Shown piece after piece: positions 1-8,400 of a DNA stretch of 35,291 bases. Made by a program: the position numbers and the translations under genes. Under the pieces are notes generated by a model. It did no database searches, was not told where the DNA came from, and saw only the letters and a list, made by a program, of their open reading frames with translations. Every line of letters starts with the position of its first letter. Within the stretch, counting starts at the first letter, position 1. Source of the DNA: Phycisphaerales bacterium (lineage in GTDB: Bacteria > Planctomycetota > Phycisphaerae > Phycisphaerales > SM1A02); assembly GCA_029246705.1 (NCBI GenBank), contig JAQWMQ010000025.1, forward strand, positions 1 to 35,291, written 5' to 3'.

Positions 1-55
1 GGAAGTCACCGACTTCAATGGTGACGCCTTCGAAATCGAGGTGCTTGCTGTTCAC
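1..55 (-). CDS. Start of an ABC transporter ATPase, ModC-like (partial, cut by the left edge)
   Basis: Only about 18 residues are inside the window. The reading starts with GTG at 55-53 and gives MNSKHLDFEGVTIEVGDF, which has the beginning of an ABC ATPase N-terminal strand (a short segment before the Walker A motif). The GTG overlaps the TGA stop (52-54) of the ModB-type permease upstream, the same translational coupling used by every other gene in this operon. An ATPase is the expected partner of a ModB permease and a ModA-type binding protein, so the call rests mainly on context. No Walker motif is visible because the gene runs off the window. Confidence 0.55.
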   Translation of the reverse strand, partial: MNSKHLDFEGVTIEVGDF

Positions 56-849
56 CCGATCACCCCCTTGAAGCCCATGAGCCTGGTGGTGATCAGCACC
101 AGCAGGGCCAGTGCGACCAACAGGAGGCTTACTGCCACAGCGGCTCCGAGATCCCCGATCGACCACTCGAGGAAGATCGTGGTCGGAAGCACTTCGGTCT
201 TCTCTCGGGTGGCGCCGGCAAAGACCAGGATGGGTCCGAACTCACCGAGGGCTCGGGCCCAGGCCAGCGTTCCCGCAGCCACGATGCCCTTGAAGGCCTG
301 TGGCAGGGTCACGAGACTGAAGGATTGCCAGCGCGTGCAACCGAGTACCAGCGCGACTTCCTCGGTACGTGGATCCATCTGTTCGAAGGTGATGCGCATC
401 GCGCGTACCGCGAATGCTGTGGCGACACAGAACTGGGCGAGGATGACCGCCGGAATCTCATAGGTCACCCGGAGGATGTTCTCCTGGAACAACTTGCCAA
501 GCGCGGACTCGAAGAGGATCAGCAGGAACAATCCGACGACGAGTGGGGGAAGCACGATGGGAATGTCGAAGATCGCATCCACGATGGACTTTCCCGGGAA
601 CTCCCAGCGCGCAAGCAGGTAACCGGCAGGTATGGCGACCCAGAGTGCCAGCAACGAGGCAATGGTGCAGGTGACGAGACTGAGTATCGCCGAATAGCGG
701 ATCGGACCCGAGGACAGCGCATTGATCACGTCAGCTGGGCTGGTGAAGGTCGCTCCTGAAACCAGGAGTGCGATGATCAGCAGCACGTAGATACCAGCCA
801 GGCCGGCGATGGTGATGGTGAAGATTCGATCCTGTCGAATGCGCTTCAT
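52..849 (-). CDS. modB: Molybdate/oxyanion ABC transporter permease, ModB type
   Basis: A 265-residue inner-membrane permease. Hydrophobic segments lie near residues 11-32, 53-80, 95-115, 131-150, 188-212 and 235-256. Residues 97-106 (PIVLPPLVVG) match the ModB-family PLVLPPTVVG stretch, and residues 163-183 form the cytoplasmic EAA loop (EEVALVLG...TLP) that docks on the ATPase. The later ALGEFGPILVFAG segment (200-212) is also typical of ModB. The length is slightly above the usual 225-230 because of the N-terminal extension. The start ATG (849-847) overlaps the TGA of the binding-protein gene, and the stop overlaps the GTG of the following ATPase. Molybdate or tungstate is the family substrate; the actual ligand cannot be read from the sequence, and the unusual double binding protein leaves room for another oxyanion. 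Confidence 0.85.
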   Translation of the reverse strand: MKRIRQDRIFTITIAGLAGIYVLLIIALLVSGATFTSPADVINALSSGPIRYSAILSLVTCTIASLLALWVAIPAGYLLARWEFPGKSIVDAIFDIPIVLPPLVVGLFLLILFESALGKLFQENILRVTYEIPAVILAQFCVATAFAVRAMRITFEQMDPRTEEVALVLGCTRWQSFSLVTLPQAFKGIVAAGTLAWARALGEFGPILVFAGATREKTEVLPTTIFLEWSIGDLGAAVAVSLLLVALALLVLITTRLMGFKGVIG

Positions 850-2384
850 GGCGTGGACGCCTCACCCTGCTGGTTCACGGAACGATCCGCAAGCCAGATG
901 AAACCCAGGGCCCGGAACCGGCTGGCGGATCGCTCGTCAACCAGGGTCTCAAGGAGTCGCGACAAGGTGTTTCGGTGTTCGGTCGAACGGGACACCGCCC
1001 ATGGTTGTCGGGCCAGGAGGGAACCGGTTTCGAGCGGGAGGATCTCGAGCTGTTCGTCGCTTCGGGCGGTGTTGCTCCTGTAGACGATGGCGGCATCCAA
1101 CGAACCCGTACGCATCGCGTTGACCAGAAAGTCTCCCTGGGGAGCCTGTTGAACCCAGTTGCCCGAGTCGATGAACTCGTCCTCGAGTTCACGATCTGCC
1201 AGGAGCCTCTTCGTCAACGCGCCAAGTGCCGATTTCTCCGGATGAGCGAGGCCTACGCGCAGCCCCGGTCGCAACAGGTCCTCGAGATCATGAAGGTCTC
1301 GTGGATTGCCGGGGGGGGTGATCATGACCATCGGATTCTCGGCAAGTTCGCGACCCGGAAGAAACTGCCCCTTCACTTCCTCGAGAAAACGAACGTCGCA
1401 GGACAGGTAGGCATCGGGTTGGGCACCCGCCTTCATCTGCCCGGTGAGGATCCCGCAGCCGTTGTAGACGCGTTCGACGTCGACGCCTTCTCGCAATGCG
1501 AATTCCTGAACGGTGTCCTCGATGGCCTGATTGAACATCGATCCCGCGAACAGCACGATTCGTGGCCGCTCGCTCCAGAGATCACCCTGGCCGGTCTGGT
1601 AGCCATGTCTCTTGAAATGTGCCTGCCCACGGTCACGTGAGGACAGGAATCGTGCGAATCGAAGCGCTTCGGTCGGGGCCTGCGCCCCCTCGACCACCGC
1701 CACCTCGATCGTCCTCGTCCCGGAGGAAAGCAGGGGGTCCTCGATCATCTCGATCTCTTCGTACTGATGCGTTGTCGCATCCCAGAGCACCGATGCATCG
1801 AGGGAACCGATCGCGATGTCGTTTGCCACGTCGACCACGGTCGGTTTCATGACTACCAGTCGATCGGCCAGTGGGTCCCAGAGATCGTTCTCGCTGAGAA
1901 CCTGCCGAGTGGCACGGCCGACCGCAGCCGCTTCGGGGTTGGCAAGACCCACGCGCAGATCCTTGTCGGCGAGCAGGTCGTTGATGTCATGGATGTCATG
2001 GGGATTGCCAGTGGCAACCGCGATCACCGGAGTCAGTCGAGCAACGGGTATCGACTCACGTAACAATCCCTTCCTTCGACCGTCCTCGATGTAGGAGCTG
2101 TCGGCAGCAACATAGAGATCTGCAGAGTCAGGCTTGATCTCCAACCCGCCGAGCAGAGTCGCGGAACCACCGTACAGCAGCTCGACATCGACGCCGTAGG
2201 CCTCTTCATAGGCACGTGCAGCAGCTTCCACCGGACGTTTCACCCCGGCCGCGCATGCGATTCTGACGCGCGGGGCATCTTCACCCGGACCGGAGGGCAC
2301 CAGGGACGACAGCCAAGCGATGAGTGCTGCAATCACCACCAACGAGACGATCATCGCGACCAGTGTCCTGGGGGCGCGGTTCAT
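846..2384 (-). CDS. Tandem two-domain molybdate-type (ModA-like) substrate-binding protein, membrane-anchored
   Basis: A 512-residue protein with an uncleaved-looking N-terminal membrane segment (about residues 9-29) and no lipobox. Two type 2 periplasmic binding protein domains of the ModA family follow: residues 38-262 and 274-497. Corresponding motifs recur in both: VRIACAAGV / RIVLFAGSM at the first strand, YGGSATLLGGL / YNGCGILTGQM, DLYVAADSSYIED / DAYLSCDVRFLEE, VATGNPHDIHDINDLL / TPPGNPRDLHDLEDLL, RVGLANPEAAAVG / RVGLAHPEKSALG, and GSLDASVLW / GSLDAAIVY. Normal ModA has one such domain of about 230 residues, so this is an internal duplication or fusion. The two halves have diverged clearly, which suggests different ligands or a built-in dimer. 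It lies between the LolD-type ATPase gene and modB with 4-base overlaps on both sides, and probably feeds that permease from the periplasmic face. Confidence 0.85.
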   Translation of the reverse strand: MNRAPRTLVAMIVSLVVIAALIAWLSSLVPSGPGEDAPRVRIACAAGVKRPVEAAARAYEEAYGVDVELLYGGSATLLGGLEIKPDSADLYVAADSSYIEDGRRKGLLRESIPVARLTPVIAVATGNPHDIHDINDLLADKDLRVGLANPEAAAVGRATRQVLSENDLWDPLADRLVVMKPTVVDVANDIAIGSLDASVLWDATTHQYEEIEMIEDPLLSSGTRTIEVAVVEGAQAPTEALRFARFLSSRDRGQAHFKRHGYQTGQGDLWSERPRIVLFAGSMFNQAIEDTVQEFALREGVDVERVYNGCGILTGQMKAGAQPDAYLSCDVRFLEEVKGQFLPGRELAENPMVMITPPGNPRDLHDLEDLLRPGLRVGLAHPEKSALGALTKRLLADRELEDEFIDSGNWVQQAPQGDFLVNAMRTGSLDAAIVYRSNTARSDEQLEILPLETGSLLARQPWAVSRSTEHRNTLSRLLETLVDERSASRFRALGFIWLADRSVNQQGEASTP

Positions 2385-3052
2385 GGCGTGTTTCCCGATT
2401 CGGACAGCGACCCTGAATCCATGGTGAACTGGCGGGTGGGATTGAGGCCTTCGATCGAACCGTGGGTCGCGACGAGGACCGCGCCACCGCGTTGAACCAG
2501 ACCGTCGAGGGCTCGAAGGACGATGAGCGCGTTTTCAGGATCAAGGTTCCCCGTGGGTTCGTCGGCGAGCAACAGGGCGGGACGGGAAGCCAGTGCCCGG
2601 GCGGTCGCGGTGCGCTGGCATTCACCGGTACTGAGTTGGTGGGGTCGATGGTCGGCACGCTCGGTGAGTCCGAGTTCCTCGAGCAGCTGTTCGACGTCGT
2701 CCTCGCCACCCTTCTCGGTGAGTCCGAGCCGGACATTCTGCCGAACATCGAGGTAAGGCAGCAGTTCGAGGGTCTGGAAGATGAACCCGACCCGTGGCGT
2801 ACCGATGCGCGAACCGGTGTGCGGCTGAAGCAAGCCACCGGCCAGCAGCAGCAGCGTCGTCTTTCCGGAACCGGACGGTCCGCGGATGACCCCGAGGTCC
2901 GCCGCCTGCACGGCAAGATCGAGCGAATGCACGGCCGTGATTCGACCACCGCCGGGACGTGGCCAGGACATGGTGGCCTTGCGAAGCTCGAGGATGGATG
3001 TGTTCTGGGGTGTTGGCGTGTTCATCGGGGGTGACGGAGGGTTCATGGTCAA
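2381..3052 (-). CDS. ABC transporter ATPase, LolD/MacB type
   Basis: A 223-residue cytoplasmic ATPase. Walker A is GPSGSGKT at residues 58-65, the Q-loop glutamine is Q93 in FIFQTLELLPYL, the signature is LSTGE at 140-144 (serine-threonine-glycine instead of the common LSGGQ), and Walker B plus catalytic glutamate is LLLADE at 160-165, followed by the D-loop GNLDPENA. These features and the size place it in the LolD/FtsE/MacB family of ATPases that work with FtsX-type permeases. The FtsX-type permease is encoded directly upstream, with its stop overlapping this ATG by 4 bases. The family acts on lipoproteins or other envelope substrates by mechanotransmission rather than classical import. The first 18 residues are proline/asparagine-rich and outside the domain; an internal ATG at residue 10 could also be the start. 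Confidence 0.85.
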   Translation of the reverse strand: MTMNPPSPPMNTPTPQNTSILELRKATMSWPRPGGGRITAVHSLDLAVQAADLGVIRGPSGSGKTTLLLLAGGLLQPHTGSRIGTPRVGFIFQTLELLPYLDVRQNVRLGLTEKGGEDDVEQLLEELGLTERADHRPHQLSTGECQRTATARALASRPALLLADEPTGNLDPENALIVLRALDGLVQRGGAVLVATHGSIEGLNPTRQFTMDSGSLSESGNTP

Positions 3053-4194
3053 GGCAGACGCATCAGGCGAGCCGGATCGACCATGGCGGCCATGATCGCA
3101 GGATAGAGGGCGGCGAGTGCACAGAGAATCGGTGTACTGAAGATCGTTGCCAGCAGCAACGTTGAGTCAAGACGTGGCGGCTTGCCCGAACCGATGATCG
3201 AGGTGATGACGGAATCGCCGATGACAACCGCGAACACCCAGCCGATCACGGCCCCGACGAGGCCGATCATGAACGACCTTGAGAGAACCACCGATGCGAC
3301 GGTCGAACGACGGTACCCATGTGCAAGCAGGACGCCCATCTCGTTGCGTCTTTCACGCACGTTCATGAACGCCAGCGCGGCGATGATCACACCAGCAAGG
3401 GCCAACAGTGGAGGGATGGCGTATTCGATGAAGCGCTCCGCCATCTGCCGCTGTGCGCGCCTGGCATCGGCTAGTGCGTTCATGCGAACGATCCCGGCCC
3501 CGGGGACGATGGGTTCCAGTTCGGTTCGAATCGCCTCGAGCGGGTCCTGTACATCCTCGCTGCAATGGCATTCGATCGCCCTGATCTCGTTGAGTCGTCC
3601 CTCGAGTTGGAGCAGCGACTGGGCGTCGGGCAGGGTCATCCAGCACCTGACATCCTCCTCGCTGCCCGTGGGTTCGAGGATTCGCTCGACCGTGAAGCTG
3701 CGGCTCTTGATCACCAGTGGCTCGCCTTCGCGGGCGCCGGTGACCTTTCCGGCAAGGGCACCCAGAACGACGTTGCCCGGCTCGATCGAACGACCGAAGA
3801 CCGGCTTCATGGCATTGCCTCGCTTGAACCGTTCAGAACCGATTCCCGTCAGGATGATCTCGGCATCACCCACCGCAACGCGTGCGACCAGCATCGGCAC
3901 CAGTCGATTGGCGACATCCTGGTCCTCGAGTCGTTCGATCCACGCTTCCGGCATGCTGCCGGTCGGCAGGCGGTCGATCCACCATGCATCGAGATCGGTC
4001 TGCGGGGGGAGAATGACGATGTTCAGGCCGATGTCACGTTGGATCCTTCGGGTCGCGTTCTCGCTTGCGGCGGCAAACTGCTCGGCCAGAAGCACCATCG
4101 CGACTGCAGCAGCGACGATGAAGACCGCGTGCAAGGCGGTGATCCACCGCAGGCTCATTTCGCGGCCCACCAGGGTGGTCAGGCTGATGCTCAT
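3049..4194 (-). CDS. FtsX/MacB/LolC-type ABC permease
   Basis: A 381-residue membrane protein with the FtsX-like plan: one N-terminal membrane helix (about 16-38), a periplasmic domain of about 220 residues, then three helices near 262-285, 310-333 and 352-375. After the second helix comes NVRERRNEMGVLLAHGYRR, the cytoplasmic coupling segment of FtsX/MacB permeases (RxxEIGxLxAxGxxR), and the protein ends DPARLMRLP, similar to the usual DPxxxLR tail. The periplasmic domain contains a CWM...CHCSED segment with three cysteines. The stop overlaps the start of the LolD-type ATPase by 4 bases, and the start overlaps the stop of the upstream membrane protein. A single permease gene suggests a homodimer, as in MacB. 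The substrate is unknown. Confidence 0.85.
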   Translation of the reverse strand: MSISLTTLVGREMSLRWITALHAVFIVAAAVAMVLLAEQFAAASENATRRIQRDIGLNIVILPPQTDLDAWWIDRLPTGSMPEAWIERLEDQDVANRLVPMLVARVAVGDAEIILTGIGSERFKRGNAMKPVFGRSIEPGNVVLGALAGKVTGAREGEPLVIKSRSFTVERILEPTGSEEDVRCWMTLPDAQSLLQLEGRLNEIRAIECHCSEDVQDPLEAIRTELEPIVPGAGIVRMNALADARRAQRQMAERFIEYAIPPLLALAGVIIAALAFMNVRERRNEMGVLLAHGYRRSTVASVVLSRSFMIGLVGAVIGWVFAVVIGDSVITSIIGSGKPPRLDSTLLLATIFSTPILCALAALYPAIMAAMVDPARLMRLP

Positions 4195-5441
4195 GAACGT
4201 CCTTCCACTTTACGCACGACGAGAAAGGCGATGATGAACGAAATGGCCACCAGAACGGCCAGGTAGACCAGAGGTTGATACCGACCGGTGGATGGCGTTT
4301 CGGTGACCGCGATCACCTTCGGCGGTTCAGTCGTGTCGTCCTCGGAAGCCACCTTGCTGGTGCCTTCATCCGGTTCCTGGAAGGACCAGTCGTCATCGTC
4401 CGTGGCTTCGAGGATACGAACCGGTGCCGGTGCGACCGCGCTGGTGTCCTGGACCGATTCGACCCGAGTCAGGTTCGGGGCCGGTCCTGCGGGTTCAAGT
4501 GACGTCTCGCCGTACCCCAGCAGCAGTTGCTCGAGCGAGTCGGGTCTGTTTTCGACATTGGGTCTGTCGTTCGAGCCCCGGTCGAGGATTCGAACCACCT
4601 CGGCTCGCACCATCGGGCTCTCTGAATCGAAACCCAGGGCGCTCGAAGCCTTGCTGTGCGTGTCTCGGTCCCAGGGAACCAGTCCGACCGGTTCCTTCGT
4701 CCAGGCCCGCGAGGTGTCGCACTCGCAGCTTTCGCCGACCAGGGCGAGCTGGGCGATCAGTTCGCCCGCTGCATCCGCACGCGTGACGCGATCGACCACG
4801 ACCGGTTCACCGGCGCGACGCGCACGGCCGTAGGCGATGAGTACGGTCGGGGCCCGTACCGGCAGGTCGATGCCGAGACTCCAGAGCAGTGGCGCATCAC
4901 GTGCCTGCTGTTGCGGAGTCAGGGTACGAATGTCGAGCGGGTGACCCAGTGGGCGCGGCAGATGTTCCTCGATCGCGTTCAGTCGAGCCTGCAGTCGATC
5001 CACCTCCTCGCGGGCGACGAGCATGTCCTCGGCGCTGCCGCCTTCGAGGAGCATCACGAAGGCGAAGGTGGTCGCTGCCTGGGCTGCGAGCTCCATGGCC
5101 AAGGGGGTTCTGCCGAGGGTGAGTGGATCCTCGATCGGGAGCATGCGTCCCTGCTCATCCATGAGAACGGCCGTGGTACCCGGCGTTCTTGCGACCACCG
5201 CCGGGTGTTCGGGTGCATGATCGGCGTCCAGGGACTGCACCTCGAGCGGCAGGTCCTTCAGGGCATCAGCAATCAAGTCGGGACTGGTGTCGGGGTTTAC
5301 CAGGACCACCTGGATGGCCGGGTCACCCAGTCGAACGAAGCCGATGTCACGAACCGTGTAGCGACAGGCGTACGCAACGGAAACGATGATCAAGGGCAAC
5401 AGCAGTGCGGTGATCCACACTGATCTCATTGAAGCGATCAC
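4191..5441 (-). CDS. Unrecognised exported membrane protein with C-terminal TM anchor
   Basis: A 416-residue protein I do not recognise as a named family. It has an N-terminal signal sequence (residues 7-25, with YAC at 24-26, a possible lipidation or cleavage point), then CRYTVRDIGFVRLGD, a mostly soluble domain to about residue 290, an acidic and proline/threonine-rich linker (about 300-390) and one membrane helix near 391-409 followed by a short basic tail (RKVEGRS). The layout is a periplasmic domain on a flexible stalk held in the inner membrane. There is a Cys pair in GESCECD (about residue 238). Its gene overlaps the giant propeller gene upstream and the FtsX-type permease gene downstream by 4 bases each, so it is probably a structural or adaptor part of the same complex. 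Confidence 0.75.
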   Translation of the reverse strand: MIASMRSVWITALLLPLIIVSVAYACRYTVRDIGFVRLGDPAIQVVLVNPDTSPDLIADALKDLPLEVQSLDADHAPEHPAVVARTPGTTAVLMDEQGRMLPIEDPLTLGRTPLAMELAAQAATTFAFVMLLEGGSAEDMLVAREEVDRLQARLNAIEEHLPRPLGHPLDIRTLTPQQQARDAPLLWSLGIDLPVRAPTVLIAYGRARRAGEPVVVDRVTRADAAGELIAQLALVGESCECDTSRAWTKEPVGLVPWDRDTHSKASSALGFDSESPMVRAEVVRILDRGSNDRPNVENRPDSLEQLLLGYGETSLEPAGPAPNLTRVESVQDTSAVAPAPVRILEATDDDDWSFQEPDEGTSKVASEDDTTEPPKVIAVTETPSTGRYQPLVYLAVLVAISFIIAFLVVRKVEGRS

Positions 5442-8400
5442 GGCGACTCGTCCCCGTCATCGGGTTGATGCAAACCACGTCCTGGTGCGCCTTCGAGGAC
5501 CGGTCGGAAGGCCATCGAGGACTCGATCCATGAACCACAACTGCACCCGCCGCCACCTTCGGGGCTGAGGACCATGCCGTTTGCGGGGATGGTCGAGATC
5601 CAGCAGTCCGGTCGGACCCGCTGCCAGCGGGAGACCGCGTCTTCGCGGGGGCTCCACATGGCCAGGTCACCGGCGCGAAGGAAGATCGATTCACTGGTGC
5701 AGGCGTAGTTTCCGCACTGGTGGCCTTCGGGGAACGCTTCGCGGAGCAGCTCGCCGGTCCTGGCATCGAGCACGTAGGGTCGCAGGTAGAGCAGGCCCTC
5801 GGCCACGGCGATTCGGGACAGGTGCTTTCCGTGGTGGTCGACTTCCCAGTCGAACTTGTGTCGCCAGAGACTGCGCCCGGTCTCCAGGTCGAAGGCGTAC
5901 AGCGCGAAGGCACCGTCATCGGAGGTCTGGAGGTAGAGGATGCCGTTGGAGACTGCGGTGTAGACCGCTATGCGCCCGGGCATGGGACGTGCCGGTCTTC
6001 GCCAGAGTTCCTCGCCGGTCTTTTCATCAAGCGTCACCAGTTCGACGTCCGACCAGAGCCTGACGTCCTCGAGTTTCCGGCTCTCACCGTCAACGAGTTC
6101 CTGGTTGCCTGACTCGATGAAGGTCACCCGACCGTCGGCAACGGTGATGGTGGGGTTGATGATCAGTCCGTCGGGTTGGTACTCCCAGCGCAGGCTGCCG
6201 GAATCAGGCTCGGTGGCGAAGAGGGTGTCCGAGCAGACCTTCAGGATCGAGAAGTTGTCTCGTCCGTCGTACCAGTGCTCCGCACCCCACCAGCCGGTAT
6301 GTGAGCTGCCCTTGCGGACCGTGCTGCCGAGCATGAGTTCATCGGTCCGAGCGACATAGCCCCATTCGTGTTCACCACCCTCGGCATGCACGCCGGGCAC
6401 CGTCTGGGTTCTGATCAGCTCGCCCGTTCGCCCGTCGATCACCAGCAGGCGAGGACCGGCAACGAAGACATGATCCTCATCCGCGCACCAGTTGCTGGTA
6501 TCGCGTGGGATGTTGAACCGCTGGGTCTCCGGTAGCTCGAGCGCCCAGAGGATCGTTCCGTTGTGGTCGTCGACGGCGATGATCCGGTTGAGGCCCTGCA
6601 TGTAGAGCCGCCCACCAGCCGCAAGTGGTGCGGGTTTCCGGTTGCCACGATCTGATTGATACCTCGGACCGGGTCGACCGATCCATTGGAGCGCCAGTCG
6701 TTCATTACCGTGGATGCCACCGAGGGTCTCACCACCGTAGCCGCTGTTGTCGGGCGTTCCGTACATGTGGGTCCAGACGCCCGCCCCGGGGGTCGCCGGA
6801 GAACGGTGAAGGGCATCCCCTGAGATCGCCACGCCATGCTCGGGTACCAACAGGCGGTTCAAGGCCGGTGGCTTCAGCGAGATCCCCTCGGCGACCACCA
6901 CCAGGTTGGCACATTCCGCGGGCAGGTTCGTTCGTTCGTAGGACTCGGTCGCAAGGGCCTGCACCCGCTCGCCGTAGACCCCGGCTTCGAGGAACGCCGT
7001 TCGAAGTCGAGCGACGACCTGCGGGTCGGTATGCAGTGCGAGCACGTTCAGTCGGCTGTGCCGCGCCAGGGTCAGGGCCAGGGTGGGATCGTCCGAACCG
7101 AGAACCAGCGCGAGGCCGCGATCGATTCCGCTTCTGGACAACGCTTCAAGTGCAGGCGGGGCATCCACGCCGTCGGCCACCGGAAGACGCGTGTAGTCGA
7201 AGCTGGTGTCGACCTGATAGGCCCGGCTGAGCGGCGACTCCGCGTCCTCAGCGAGCCCGAGTCGTAGCTGGTGGATCCGGTTGCGCCGAAGGCCTTCGAT
7301 CAGGCAGACGTGTTCCCGGCGGGGGACTGCATTCGTGAATCGACCGAGTTCCTCGTCGCCAAGCGTCCAGATCGCCCGCGTGGGTACGGCTTCGTCGGTC
7401 TCCCACCGGATGCGTGCGACACCGTGCTGGTTGAAATCGATGATCGGGCCCGCACTCGGTGCCTGGCCCGGATCCTCGGCCGTCTCGGGTTCTTCTGCGG
7501 GCAGCTCAAGCAGCGGTTGCCAGAGCGCAAGCATCCGCTGGAGTACCGCATCGTCGACGGCTTCGTCGTACAGCCTGAGTTCGGCCAGCACACCGTCGGT
7601 GACGAAGTACTCGTCGTCATCGTGGTAGGCGCCAAGTGCGTACCAGTAGCGCTCGGGCATGACCAGGGCACCTTGCTCAAGGTCACTTTTCGCCACGGTT
7701 CTGCCGTCGACCCAGAGACGCATCACCGAGCCGTCGTAGCGCACTGCGACGACATGCCAGGTGCCCGCCTCGATCGGTTGGGGGTCAAGGATCCAGGTCA
7801 TCCTGTCATCCCGGCCACTCGTGCGCAGTCCGAGCCCAAGGTTGAGGTTGCGATAGCCCAGGACCCAGCCGGTTTCGTCGGGGCCGTTGTCCTGGACGGC
7901 GCTCAGCAGTCCACCCCAGCTCCGTGGTGAATCGATCCTGACCACGGCAGCCGCGGTGAAGGCCTCCCCGGGCATGCGTGGTTCGTTGCCGGGCGTCGTC
8001 GCTTCCAGGTCATTGGAAGCGCCGTCGAGACGAACGAGGCTTCCCATGGGCGTGTCGACAAAGGTGTTGAACGCACGAAAACGACCGGACGGACGTCCCG
8101 GGACCTCGTTGGGAACCACCGGATAGAGACGGGGGTCCTCCGTGGAGACGGGGACACGCTCAACGAGGTCTTCACGAAAGATCCAGCGATCGACCAGGCC
8201 GGACTCCGCGAGCACCTCGATCGGTGGGGGCGTGACGTCAGTGGTCGAGCCGGACTCGAGCAGTTCGGCCGTTGCCACGGTTGACGTGGTCGCGGAGGCC
8301 CCGGATCGGGATTCAAAGACATGAATTCGACCTTCATCGGTGGAGACGATCAGGCGATCGCCTGAGAGGACCAGCCCAAAGGCGTTGCCATCGACTGGCG

